This document shows positions 11,201-19,907 of a stretch of DNA of 64,000 bases, one piece after another. Below the pieces are notes generated by a model. That model ran no database searches. It was not told where the DNA came from and was given only the letters and a program-made list of their open reading frames with translations. The stretch is from a virus. The DNA lies in IMG/VR virus record IMGVR_UViG_3300047476_000928, positions 1 to 64,000 of that record; one strand, given 5' to 3'. A program made the position numbers and the translations under genes. Every line of letters begins with the position of its first letter. Within the stretch, counting starts at the first letter, position 1.

Positions 11201-14200
11201 CCACCAAATTTAAGGAAACGAAATCAGGTGGACAAGAAAGCGAATTAGTGCCATTGTTGACAATAAAGCGCGAGGAAAACTTTAAGCTATCTGATGAGGT
11301 AATATATGGTAAAACTAAGATAGATAAGAAAGGTAACGCTACGACGGAATTTTATACCAAGTTTAGCGAAGACAAAATACCTGTAAGCGGAAAGACTATA
11401 TACTACGATAACGAAAACAACAAATTTAACCAATATAGAAAAGGTAAAACAGGTCAAAATGGAGAAGGAGGAAAGTCGTTAAGTGATTTTGAAAATGATT
11501 ATGGTATTCCGTTTGATGAAGTGCTAAAAGGATTAGGCATAAAGCTTAAAGACAACGAAGAGGTATTAAATTTCAGAGTTGATAAGGAGTCAATTGAAAT
11601 GCACCCTGTATCAGGAAAATTGAAAAAAGTGCACGGAAAGGTAGCTATTATACCTAAAGGCACTAATGGGATGAAATCAAAAGATACATATATTAGCTAT
11701 TACACACCAAAACTAAAATACACAGATGCCATTACAGGAATTTCAACCGCTCAACCTGAAGCAGGAGCCGTTAAAGAAAGCGCTACAACAAGACCTGAAG
11801 GAGCGAAAAAGAAAGAGCCTATTGCTAAGGTTATTTCAAGAGCTGCAGACAAGGCGCAAGAATCAGTAAAAAAGACTAAGGGTAATAGAAAGCCTATCTC
11901 TGAAAGAGTTCCAAAGGTAGAAGGTATTATCGGTCAAGCTTTAAGAATTGAGCCAGCATCTGCTTACGACCTTGCTTTACAATACTTTATCGGAGGGGGT
12001 AGAGTTTTAAGGGGCAAAGTAACAAATGGCTCAAAGCCAGACCCCCATACATTAATTACCTTGTTTACAAGACCTAGACAAGGGTATTATGTTGCATCAG
12101 AAAAAGAGATGGCTAGCCGTGGATTTTTAACAAAGAAAGACGGATTACTAATAACAGAGATTGCGCATAAGTTATGGGAAAGCCAAGCTAATGAATACCT
12201 TGGATTGGAGGAATCAGAAATGCGAAGCGCAGTTGAAGCTGTATTGCTTGACCATACTACTACATCTAGTATGGCAAAAGATATTATTTCTAGACATGGC
12301 AATCCTGAGCAACGAGCGCTTATCAGCGGAGCGAATGATATGCCGGGTCTTAGTGAATATGAAATGTTTGTAGCTGGTCAAATAGCTAATGAATTTGGAG
12401 TATCCGTTGAAGAGGTTATTGAAAACCCAGAAAAGTTTGTTAATAAGGATGAACTAGAAGGTATGCAAGAAGATATGCTTACTGCATTCCAAATTCTTGA
12501 TGAGCTTCAAGACGACGAGGCAATCAAAGAATATCTAGGCATATCTGCACCAGAAGACCTTTTCTTGGACGAATTGGTAGCAGAAGCTGCTAAGCCAGAG
12601 AAGACGCTTCAGGAGAAGAAAGCTGACCTTGAAAAGCAGATAAAAGCTAAGAAGAAAGAATTAGCTGCAGCTAATAAGACTAAAAAGGAGATGGGTGGCA
12701 TTGGTCAAACATCTCTGGTTGAAGGAGTACAAACTACTATTGTTGCTCCTGATACAATGAAGCTTTATGAAAAGATTAGAAACTTAAAAGGGGAAATTGA
12801 AGACCTTAATAGTCAATTAGGAAAAATTGAATCAGCTATTGAATTTAAGGAGCGCAAGACAATAGATGCTTTTGCAGATGTTGTCGAGCAGAAGGTAGAA
12901 GAAAATGCACCTGAAGTTGCTCCATCAAATGAGGAGGATAAGCCACAATGGCTTATTGAGCAAGATGCAGAATATGCATTAAGAGATAAGGAGGACCTTG
13001 AGTTAATGAGACTTAGTGATGAAGTTTATTACGCTAAGCAGCAAATTGCTGGAGATAGGGATACAGATGTTGCCATTAAGAACTACAATGAAGTAAAAGC
13101 TAAAAGAGATGCTTACGAGAGTGCGGTAAATAAAAGAAGACAGGACAGGGAAGATGCAATAGATATTCAGTCGCTAATTGATGACGAAATTAATAATAGC
13201 GAGAATCCAAAATATGAATATGCGGAAGACTTTAAAAAGAGTCCACTATTAGCCGCATATAAGCATGCGCAAGACCTGCTTGAATATATTTCTAGTAGCG
13301 ATTATGTAGAATATCAAGTTAAAACAGGATACCAAACCAGAGAGCAGGCTATAAAGGACCAAGAAAATGGCATAGCCAATTGGGGAAAAAGAGTCTTTTT
13401 ACTGGAGACCGCTATTGTTAAGGAATCTATGGCGGAGCAGGCTGCTAAAACAGAACCTGCTAAAGCGGAGCTATCTAAAAAAGAAAAAGAAATAAAATCT
13501 CTTGAGGAGGAAATCAGACAATATGAGCTTGAAATCGAAGATGCCACAGAAGAGATTGAGAACACTAATTACAATTATCGTGAAGCAGTAGATGAGATTA
13601 AGGCTGAGAAGAAAGAACTTGCTGCTTCTTCATTAGATAGAGAGACAAAAGCTGAGCAAAGAGAAGAATTGGACGCTAGGTTAGAAGATGTAGCTGACGA
13701 AAGAGATACCTATATCGAACAATATAAGGACACTATTGCTGAAGCAAAAAAAGAGATTAAGGCTTTACAGAAGAAGATTGACAAATTATCTGTTAGGCAA
13801 AAATTCCAATTATCGGGCGACAAAGTAGAGGTGTTAAATAAATCTGGCATTGCAAATATCTTTACATCCAATCCTAGCCTTAGCAAGATTGGCACTCAGG
13901 AGCAGTATAAAAAATACATCAGTTCTATATTCCCCGAAAGCCTCATAGATAACATAGTATGGAGAGCCCAAAATGATAAGGGTCTTAGAAGGCACGCTGG
14001 AGTATATTTCTCAGCATACAAATCTTATGCAGATAATTACGGTAAAGCATATAATGTGCCTACAAAGCCGTTTATGTTGGATATGAAAAATCCAAAGGAT
14101 TTATTTATTCATCACAAAGAGAGTAAAAGATTTGCAGAAAATATTGTTGATGACGTAAAAATTAGATTTGATGAAATTCCACCTAATGATATTGCTTTGT

Positions 14201-17046
14201 TAAAAAGCAAAGGGTATGATGGTGCGTTTGTTAACCTTGAGGAGTTTAAAGGATTCCATGAAGAGGAGAAGCCGGGTATAGAAATTGTTGCATTTGATGC
14301 TGAACAGATACACGCATTAGGGGATGAAAAAGATGCGAAAATGTTTGCAGATTATGTATTTTCAAATCCAACCATTAAATCACAACTTGAAGGTCCACAG
14401 ATATCTCCTTTCCAAAAAGCTGACCCTACATATAAGTATCAGCTATCTGGCACAGAGGCTTCATTAAAACTGATTGATGAGGTTAGAAAGAAATACAATA
14501 TGCAACACACCGCTGAGGAGATGGGTATTGTAAAGAAAGGTATGCGCGCAACAGAAGGTATTATTTCTAATAATATCGTTACACGAGTATTGAGTAAAGG
14601 TAGTGTTGCTGTAAATAAGATGTTCTCTAATGATAAGGCAAATAAGCTTTTAGGAAAGCCGTTTGCTGGGTTGCAGAATTACATAGCAAATAACGTAAGA
14701 AAAGGTCTTGGTAGCCAAAATGCTGCTGCTGCAAACGCATCTGCTATTGCAGTTTCTTTGATACAGAACCTTGGTTCAACAGAAGGATTCCAATCTGCTA
14801 GAAATAAGCTAAGCGGAGGCAAGAGTGTTGCTAAGAATCAGTTATGGCAATTAGGTAAGGAGCTTAATGAGATGATTAATAACGACAAGGTTGCGTTGCG
14901 CAGAGTACACTCGTTATTGGACCCTGAAGCATTTGAGGATATTACAGACCCTACATTGCCAGACAGCAAAGCAGACTTATCGTTTGCAGAGTTGCGCTTA
15001 TTCAATGTATTGCGCGACATGAATGATTTCATTCACGAGTGGCACTATAGAAATGGATTCTTAGGAACAGGAGAGCAAGCTGACGCTTTATATGAGAAGA
15101 ATAAGGGTTCTTATTTTGCTCGTATGTATAATGAGATAGAAACAGAAAGATTCGGAGAACTATACGATGCTTTAGCAAAGCTTCCTAATGCGGCTGACTT
15201 CTCAATGTTTAAGGAGCGTAAGAACTTCTTGGATGTTACAGAAAACCTAACACTAAAAGAAGACCCAATCTACATCACTACAAAGCGATTTGGACAGATG
15301 ATGCAGAATCAGGCTATCTTAGAGTTCTGTGATTATGTAGCTAAGAGTAAAGATTACAAGATTTACAAGAACAAGGAAGACATTCCTGCTTCAGCAGTAA
15401 GCAACTATCGCTTATTAGCTCCTAAAAAGGGCGGCGGTAAAGTATATGGTCCTCTTACAGGAAAATATGTACCTGATATTGTTGCACAACAACTACAGGG
15501 CATTGAGTTCTCAAATCAGGCTATTAACTTAACATACCAAGCCGCTAAAATATTTGATAAGACATTTGCTCGTCAGGTATTAAGTAAAGCAAAGACCGTT
15601 TGGAACCCACTTACAAGAGCAGGTAATATTACAATGAACTTTGTGTTTGCGTCACTTGCTGGCGTAGACCCTATTACATTGCTTAAAAACAGACCTGCCG
15701 CTAAAGAGTCATTAGAAAGCTATGATTCTTATGCAAGAGATTTGGATGCAAATGGATTGCTTGGCGTGTCTATGGGTAAGGAGCTTAATGAAGAGAAAGA
15801 TAAGAATGCAAAGATTGTATTAAGAGATGCAGCTAACAGATTACTAAAAAGAGAAGGCAAGGCAACGTCAGAGGTGGAGTTACCTGCAAGCGAAAAGAGT
15901 AAATTCAGAAAGATTGCATCTGACTTAGACGATATGCTTACAGAGTCTTATGGCAAATCAGATGACGTTGCTAAGGTTGCTTTGTATAAAAGTTTGGTGG
16001 ACGATTACGGCAAGACTCGTGAAGAGGCAATTAAGATTGTGGCAGGTAGCATGCAGAACTATAATACAGTTGGTAAGGCTTACGATTATGCATCTAAGAC
16101 GGTAAACAGATTCGTTAAGTTTAAGGCTGACTCTGCTCGTATCTTATATAACTCATTTAAGGACAGACCATTAAATTTAATGGCTACGCTTGGAATGTAT
16201 TTAGCTGCACAAGCTCTTGCATCTAAGATATCTGGAGAGGATGAAGAGGAACGCAAAATCCGCGAAGAAAGACCATATACTAATAAGATTAAGATTGGTC
16301 CCGTTACTATATCCCTTACAATGAAGTTTGGAGATACAGAAGTTAACGTAGCTCGCTACTTAGCACCTTACTCTGTTTATGACGCTGGATATGATAGCAA
16401 TTGGCTAAAAGATGCTTCAACGTACTTGCCAGTGCAATACGATGAGCATACATTTATTGCTGTAAATGACCCATTAATTGGACCAATAGTAAACTTAGCG
16501 GCAGATAAAGACTTCCGTGGAATGCCTATTTCAGACCCGGGAAAAACACCTTTCATAGAAAAGACCGTTACGGACGGAGAAGCTTTTTGGAATAGAGTTG
16601 CATTTGCAGGAAGAAACTTTGGAGCTCCATACTACGGATGGGGAGAGAATCTTATTGCGGCTGCTACTGGGGATAAAGATTACTATGGTCGCTCAAGAAG
16701 TATGTCAGAGGCTATCCTTAACACTGTAATCAAAGTTCAGACTGTTAATAACGAAACGCTTCAGCGTTCTTATGAAGGAGCACTTAGAAAATTAGATAGA
16801 GACATTGACAACATTGGTAAAACTATCAGTCATAAGGCAAATGAGAAAGCTGAAAATATCAGTGAAGAAGCCTCTAAAGAGGGAATGACAGATGCACGAC
16901 TAGAAAAGTATATCGCTAACCAAGAGCGGATATTCATGAAATTCTATGAAGAGCAGCAAAAAGAGGGCGATAAAAAAATTATGGAATTACAAAGAGTGCA
17001 AGGAGTCTTAGGTAAACTACAAGAAATCAAGGACCGTAAAAAATAA
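8275..17046 (+). CDS. Giant polyvalent ejection protein with zincin and ADP-ribosyltransferase-like domains
   Basis: 2923 residues in one uninterrupted frame. From the N-terminus: a Lys-rich start; a glycine-zipper hydrophobic segment at about 228-280, likely membrane-active; helical linkers; a metallopeptidase-like HEVFH at 801-805 inside SLSHEVFHGALLGL; Pro/Ala/Gln linkers; a beta-rich domain about 1000-1160; long Lys-Glu coiled coils about 1440-1850; and an ART-like domain about 1850-2060 with WR at 1896-1897, FS at 1912-1913 and YDGAFV. The last 850 residues are a helical large-polyvalent-protein-type C-terminus (NPLTRAGNITMNFVFASLAG). Families are polyvalent proteins (zincin, ART-PolyVal). 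Position equals T7 gp16. Activities are predicted, not shown. Confidence 0.75.
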   Translation: MAKNRLVKNKKTGQYGVYNPFNDTVTPITSDMSLVKNTRGQYGFKKGNEIFSIDEMPESVNLEETFKKKVDTVSSSATSSTDSTSDFYKPVGVEAVDTKEPKKQIEAKQAAKQEESQRYIDIFGLTRLDYSGLQNYGSLGELAADALDVPANLSKAFVRGVSNGRINQAIMDYAKDGETMDSDLIARLIKENKTKTGSTYLKTLQEKGVLQTDDLSAVGGIAETIMESMGSMLGTVKAGFQGAIVGGSTGLATGAAATSIGGPVGAALGAVGGATGGAVSGFAGFTSYANEYGSTIVQALTEKGYDLTDKNSVEKGLKDKSVMDSAKEKANTRGLTVGAFDAITAGLAGKGAKLAVNIARGSAAKVGKELTKAGVKRIAGATALGIESTMGSVGEAMGQLATEGKITDYDAVALEGIAEIGNAGPSTAFAMYKSGQINSDLNQENQAKIESLKKAKEAIPADNEASLNAIDNKISALEKENKNRNKAMTSALQVAPVPATKRVIELTDSILELEATLEAIKDGSRTDVSQEAKKAMWDSLNDMIAERDEIRQEMLKASETEAKLAAAPEKPMIPVVNIKPVGQQAKEGEVLPSPVPQNNATQLAKDTPLEVKKVEEPVMFSTKFDDEKSLKQGTAYKVSQGENNFGTIIEHDNNGEKEFVLAETGKKYSSLDDAKFALQEKLTGERVSEMDRVGIDRIKVEGNLANKPIFIGDPANNNQLDMESKGAIQKAVRALRSVSNANVYLYGNAADYAKGIAHATGQTASDVANQAGKSNAQVVDANGENSIHINLEKADVTSLSHEVFHGALLGLAKKDPNAFITMRDKILDRISEKQSLMVTNPDGTKAKVSAKEYLLDFQKRYSGPEYTEADRAEEFLSELAGLMSLEDNNVVKDKTLLESIKLTIKDVLKKFNVEFDSLNELQETEDLVQFFKDFNRSVKTGESINLSRVQGIQGVAPTAAQPATQPTAQVQPSIPATKFKETKSGGQESELVPLLTIKREENFKLSDEVIYGKTKIDKKGNATTEFYTKFSEDKIPVSGKTIYYDNENNKFNQYRKGKTGQNGEGGKSLSDFENDYGIPFDEVLKGLGIKLKDNEEVLNFRVDKESIEMHPVSGKLKKVHGKVAIIPKGTNGMKSKDTYISYYTPKLKYTDAITGISTAQPEAGAVKESATTRPEGAKKKEPIAKVISRAADKAQESVKKTKGNRKPISERVPKVEGIIGQALRIEPASAYDLALQYFIGGGRVLRGKVTNGSKPDPHTLITLFTRPRQGYYVASEKEMASRGFLTKKDGLLITEIAHKLWESQANEYLGLEESEMRSAVEAVLLDHTTTSSMAKDIISRHGNPEQRALISGANDMPGLSEYEMFVAGQIANEFGVSVEEVIENPEKFVNKDELEGMQEDMLTAFQILDELQDDEAIKEYLGISAPEDLFLDELVAEAAKPEKTLQEKKADLEKQIKAKKKELAAANKTKKEMGGIGQTSLVEGVQTTIVAPDTMKLYEKIRNLKGEIEDLNSQLGKIESAIEFKERKTIDAFADVVEQKVEENAPEVAPSNEEDKPQWLIEQDAEYALRDKEDLELMRLSDEVYYAKQQIAGDRDTDVAIKNYNEVKAKRDAYESAVNKRRQDREDAIDIQSLIDDEINNSENPKYEYAEDFKKSPLLAAYKHAQDLLEYISSSDYVEYQVKTGYQTREQAIKDQENGIANWGKRVFLLETAIVKESMAEQAAKTEPAKAELSKKEKEIKSLEEEIRQYELEIEDATEEIENTNYNYREAVDEIKAEKKELAASSLDRETKAEQREELDARLEDVADERDTYIEQYKDTIAEAKKEIKALQKKIDKLSVRQKFQLSGDKVEVLNKSGIANIFTSNPSLSKIGTQEQYKKYISSIFPESLIDNIVWRAQNDKGLRRHAGVYFSAYKSYADNYGKAYNVPTKPFMLDMKNPKDLFIHHKESKRFAENIVDDVKIRFDEIPPNDIALLKSKGYDGAFVNLEEFKGFHEEEKPGIEIVAFDAEQIHALGDEKDAKMFADYVFSNPTIKSQLEGPQISPFQKADPTYKYQLSGTEASLKLIDEVRKKYNMQHTAEEMGIVKKGMRATEGIISNNIVTRVLSKGSVAVNKMFSNDKANKLLGKPFAGLQNYIANNVRKGLGSQNAAAANASAIAVSLIQNLGSTEGFQSARNKLSGGKSVAKNQLWQLGKELNEMINNDKVALRRVHSLLDPEAFEDITDPTLPDSKADLSFAELRLFNVLRDMNDFIHEWHYRNGFLGTGEQADALYEKNKGSYFARMYNEIETERFGELYDALAKLPNAADFSMFKERKNFLDVTENLTLKEDPIYITTKRFGQMMQNQAILEFCDYVAKSKDYKIYKNKEDIPASAVSNYRLLAPKKGGGKVYGPLTGKYVPDIVAQQLQGIEFSNQAINLTYQAAKIFDKTFARQVLSKAKTVWNPLTRAGNITMNFVFASLAGVDPITLLKNRPAAKESLESYDSYARDLDANGLLGVSMGKELNEEKDKNAKIVLRDAANRLLKREGKATSEVELPASEKSKFRKIASDLDDMLTESYGKSDDVAKVALYKSLVDDYGKTREEAIKIVAGSMQNYNTVGKAYDYASKTVNRFVKFKADSARILYNSFKDRPLNLMATLGMYLAAQALASKISGEDEEERKIREERPYTNKIKIGPVTISLTMKFGDTEVNVARYLAPYSVYDAGYDSNWLKDASTYLPVQYDEHTFIAVNDPLIGPIVNLAADKDFRGMPISDPGKTPFIEKTVTDGEAFWNRVAFAGRNFGAPYYGWGENLIAAATGDKDYYGRSRSMSEAILNTVIKVQTVNNETLQRSYEGALRKLDRDIDNIGKTISHKANEKAENISEEASKEGMTDARLEKYIANQERIFMKFYEEQQKEGDKKIMELQRVQGVLGKLQEIKDRKK

Positions 17047-17050
17047 GGAT

Positions 17051-17200
17051 ATGATACGCAAGGTAAAAGGAGGTTACAAGTTAACCTCCAAAACAACAGG
17101 AAGAAATCTAGGCACAGCTAAAACACTAGCTGGTATCAAGAAACGTGAAGCGCAGGTGCAGATGTTTAAGCACATGGCTGCAAATAAAAAGAAAAAATAA
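17051..17200 (+). CDS. Small basic phage protein
   Basis: 49 residues, starting MIRKVKGGYKLTSKTTGRN and ending in a Lys run; very basic, with the pattern KREAQVQMFKHM. Many tailed phages carry a short protein of this pattern near structural genes, and its function is not known. It starts 4 bases after the giant ejection gene stops, so it is probably on the same transcript. Confidence 0.75.
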   Translation: MIRKVKGGYKLTSKTTGRNLGTAKTLAGIKKREAQVQMFKHMAANKKKK

Positions 17201-17203
17201 TTG

Positions 17204-17211
17204 TAACTTTG
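17204..17211 (+). promoter_or_regulatory. -7 box before the Dps-like gene
   Basis: TAACTTTG fits TAnnTTTG exactly and lies 16 nt before the ATG at 17228, just after the stop of the small basic gene. There is no obvious TTTG at -33. Confidence 0.5.
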
Positions 17212-17227
17212 GAAAAATAATACTACT

Positions 17228-17695
17228 ATGGCGAATCTAATTGAAATGCAAAAAGCTAGAAGAGCTTCTCAAGCATTTGGAACACTAATGAGCGATTACT
17301 CACAGCCTGCTGGCGAAAGCGGAGAAAAAGAATCTCCACAAGAAGAGTTGCTATGCGAGATGCTTGAGGCATCAGCACAAGCTAAGGTATTTCACTGGCA
17401 AACAAGTTCTTTTGCAGAGCACGAGGCTATGGGAGAGTTCTATGATGGGTTTAATGATTTGATGGATAAATTCATTGAAGCATACCAAGGATGCTATGGT
17501 CGTATTATGGTTGGTTGCGACATGGAAGTTAAGCCATATACAATGGATGCCCCTGTTGCGTTTTTAACTTCATTTAAAGAGTATATCTCTACTGGAGCTA
17601 GAATGTGCGTACTTGGCAACTCAGCATTGTCTAACATCCTAGATGAAATCAATGGATTAGTAGAGCAAACTTTATACCGACTAACTTTTAAGTAA
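17228..17695 (+). CDS. Dps/ferritin-like phage protein
   Basis: 155 residues. After a polar first 40 residues comes a four-helix pattern with FHWQT (His56), AEHEAMGEFYDGFNDLMDKF (about 63-82) and a later helix ending in LVEQTLYRLTF. Spaced His, Glu and Asp on paired helices, with the HWQ motif, resemble Dps/ferritin-like proteins and the phage family often called DUF5856. Known relatives bind iron or DNA, or are uncharacterised. Here it lies among virion and lysis genes behind its own -7 box. Whether it keeps a di-iron or ferroxidase site is unclear. Confidence 0.65.
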   Translation: MANLIEMQKARRASQAFGTLMSDYSQPAGESGEKESPQEELLCEMLEASAQAKVFHWQTSSFAEHEAMGEFYDGFNDLMDKFIEAYQGCYGRIMVGCDMEVKPYTMDAPVAFLTSFKEYISTGARMCVLGNSALSNILDEINGLVEQTLYRLTFK

Positions 17696-17696
17696 T

Positions 17697-17843
17697 ATGA
17701 AAAATGGGTTATACGCTAATATTCACGCTAAGCGGAAACGAATTGAAGCTGGTTCTGGAGAAAAAATGAGAAAAGTAGGGGCTAAAGGCGCTCCTACTGC
17801 AAAGCAATTTAAGCAGGCGGCAAAGACTGCTAAGAAGAAGTAA
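17697..17843 (+). CDS. Small basic phage protein
   Basis: 48 residues, beginning MKNGLYANIHAKRKRIEAGS and containing GEKMRKVGAKGAPT before a Lys-rich tail. This pattern recurs in many tailed phages, but I know of no function. The start lies one base after the Dps-like stop (TAATATG), so translation is probably coupled. Confidence 0.75.
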   Translation: MKNGLYANIHAKRKRIEAGSGEKMRKVGAKGAPTAKQFKQAAKTAKKK

Positions 17844-17854
17844 ATCAGATAAGC

Positions 17855-19588
17855 ATGAATGTATTAGATTTAATAGATGACACTGACAATAAATCTGGTC
17901 AGACTGTTGGTTCTACAGGTCAATCAAATCCAACTGACTTTACATTCATATCTCCATACAAAAGAGATGGTGGTATGTCTCCTGACAAGCAATTTTTAGC
18001 TCAAAGTCTGGGTGGCGTACTCAATAAAGTATCATATATTGGAGCAAATAAGGTGTTTGCGGATAGAGTTTCTTCTCAAATCCAAGCTAGTCAGCCTGCT
18101 AATCAAAATAAAACAGGTTTATTGGATGTAGCAAAAGCTGTTGCTTCTGTAGTTTTAAATAAACCAGATAGCACACTTGAAAATATAGTAGAAGTAGCTG
18201 ACCCAACAGGTATGTCATCATGGGATGATGTATTAAAGTCTGCTATAAATACAGGTATGTCAGGAGAAACTGCATTAGAAGTTGCTGGTGCAATACCTTT
18301 CTTAGGTAAAGCTAAAAAAGCAGGGCAGCTTATAGATATAGTTTCAAAGGGCTTGCCAGTGACAGCTAGACAAGCTAGAAACTTAAATGCTTCCGTCGGA
18401 GCATTAAAAGCTGTTGGTAATTATGGTCCAAATGCAGGAAGAGCAACGGATGCAGTTCAGGCAGTAGCTCAATATAGGGAACAAAATAAAGGAGCTAAAT
18501 CATCAAATCCAAAGGCATCTAATATAATTGCAAGTGGGGATTCTGCTAACCCTAGCACTAATAATCCCGCAATGGCTAATTATGTTGGGAAAGACTTTGA
18601 AAAATTTGTTAAGCGTCAATATGATGATAAGATAAATCAATATTTTATTGATTTTGTTAAAAATAGCAATGAAAAAATAAGCAAAGAGGACGTTGATGGC
18701 ATTAAAAAGGACTTTATAGACTATATTAATTCGCCAGAATATGCCAAAAGGCAAGCTATGAATCCAGACGTGTTTCAGTCAAGCAATCCAGTTGATGAAA
18801 AATTCCAGCAAGATTTTGCAGAATTTGCTGCTAAATCAAAAAGAGATAAAAGGGGCGATTTGGTACGAAATGTAGCTTCTAATATAGTTAGTGGAGATAA
18901 ATTTGTTGGCGATTTTACGCCACTACAAGGTACCGCTGGCTCACTAAATCTTTCAGAAAAATTACCCCTATCGGTATTAGCTCACGAAGCTGGTCACAGC
19001 AATATATATTATAACATTCCTCTTACTGAAGAGCAAAAGTCATTAATGGCTAAAAACAATGGTGTTCTGCCTGAAGATGATAGAAGATATATGCCAGAGG
19101 CAGAAGCTTCAGATATTGTGAATTCAAGTGAATATTATAAGACAACAAAGGGTAGAAGCTTAAATGATACAGCAAAAGATGTTAGCCCATTCTTAAATCA
19201 AAAAGAAGTAGATAAGTTTATTAAATTAGCTAAGCCAATATTTACTTCTGATATGGCTAAGTCTGATAGCGCATTTTTACCAGAAAGCAGATGGGCTAAT
19301 GACCCACATATGGATAAAGATAGCCTTCGTCCAGCAGAATTTGCTAATGAGCAGTATGGAGATTTAATGGGCATTAGAAAGCTTCTTTTAAAGAATGGAA
19401 TAACTAAATCATTTGGAGAAGATTTAGATGATGAAAAAATGCAAAAGGCTATTAATAATACTGAAATTACAAAAGACCCTTTATTTAGGAGATTCTACCG
19501 CAGATATGGAAAAGACAATATCATTGAATTGAACAATACAATTGCAATGGAAGTGCCAGTTAAGACAAGTAAAATTCAGACAGCATAA
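17855..19588 (+). CDS. Virion-region zinc metallopeptidase-like protein
   Basis: 577 residues. The N-terminal 130 are polar; about 135-180 is an amphipathic Ala/Gly-rich segment (TALEVAGAIPFLGKAKKAG). A low-complexity Asn/Ser linker near 225 is followed by a helical domain, and then LSVLAHEAGHSNIYYN with the zincin motif HEAGH at 377-381. A downstream Glu in FANEQYGDLMGIRKLL (about 490) could be the third zinc ligand. It is the second zincin-like protein in this block after the giant ejection protein. A virion or lysis role is inferred; a MuF-type or toxin-like cargo is an alternative. Confidence 0.6.
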   Translation: MNVLDLIDDTDNKSGQTVGSTGQSNPTDFTFISPYKRDGGMSPDKQFLAQSLGGVLNKVSYIGANKVFADRVSSQIQASQPANQNKTGLLDVAKAVASVVLNKPDSTLENIVEVADPTGMSSWDDVLKSAINTGMSGETALEVAGAIPFLGKAKKAGQLIDIVSKGLPVTARQARNLNASVGALKAVGNYGPNAGRATDAVQAVAQYREQNKGAKSSNPKASNIIASGDSANPSTNNPAMANYVGKDFEKFVKRQYDDKINQYFIDFVKNSNEKISKEDVDGIKKDFIDYINSPEYAKRQAMNPDVFQSSNPVDEKFQQDFAEFAAKSKRDKRGDLVRNVASNIVSGDKFVGDFTPLQGTAGSLNLSEKLPLSVLAHEAGHSNIYYNIPLTEEQKSLMAKNNGVLPEDDRRYMPEAEASDIVNSSEYYKTTKGRSLNDTAKDVSPFLNQKEVDKFIKLAKPIFTSDMAKSDSAFLPESRWANDPHMDKDSLRPAEFANEQYGDLMGIRKLLLKNGITKSFGEDLDDEKMQKAINNTEITKDPLFRRFYRRYGKDNIIELNNTIAMEVPVKTSKIQTA

Positions 19589-19902
19589 TGTTATCAAGAG
19601 ACTCAATAAAAGCAAAATTAGAGCGTTATGGTTTATCGGGAGTGAATAAACCTAAGCGTGATACACATAATGGTAAATCTCACGTTGTGTTAGCAAAAGA
19701 TGGCGACAAGGTTAAGCTTATACGTTTCGGTCAAGCAGGCGTTAAGACCAATCAAACTGTTGGTCAACGTGAAGCTTTTAAGTCTCGCCACGCAAAGAAC
19801 ATTTCAAAAGGCAAAATGTCGGCAGCTTATTGGGCAAACAAAGTTAAATGGAGCCCAAGCAAGACAGCATCATCATCTAAAAAATGGGTTAAAGGCTCTT
19901 AA
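19588..19902 (+). CDS. Small basic phage protein with RFGQ / SRHAKNI signature
   Basis: 104 residues. KSHVVLAKDGDKVKLIRFGQ at about 28-47 is followed by FKSRHAKNISKGKMSAAYWANKVKW. This combination is a recurrent small phage protein, which I recall being annotated as DUF6321-like (not checked); function unknown. Its ATG overlaps the preceding stop by one base and the hydrolase gene starts 5 bases after it, so it lies inside a tight operon. Confidence 0.7.
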   Translation: MLSRDSIKAKLERYGLSGVNKPKRDTHNGKSHVVLAKDGDKVKLIRFGQAGVKTNQTVGQREAFKSRHAKNISKGKMSAAYWANKVKWSPSKTASSSKKWVKGS

Positions 19903-19907
19903 ATAAA

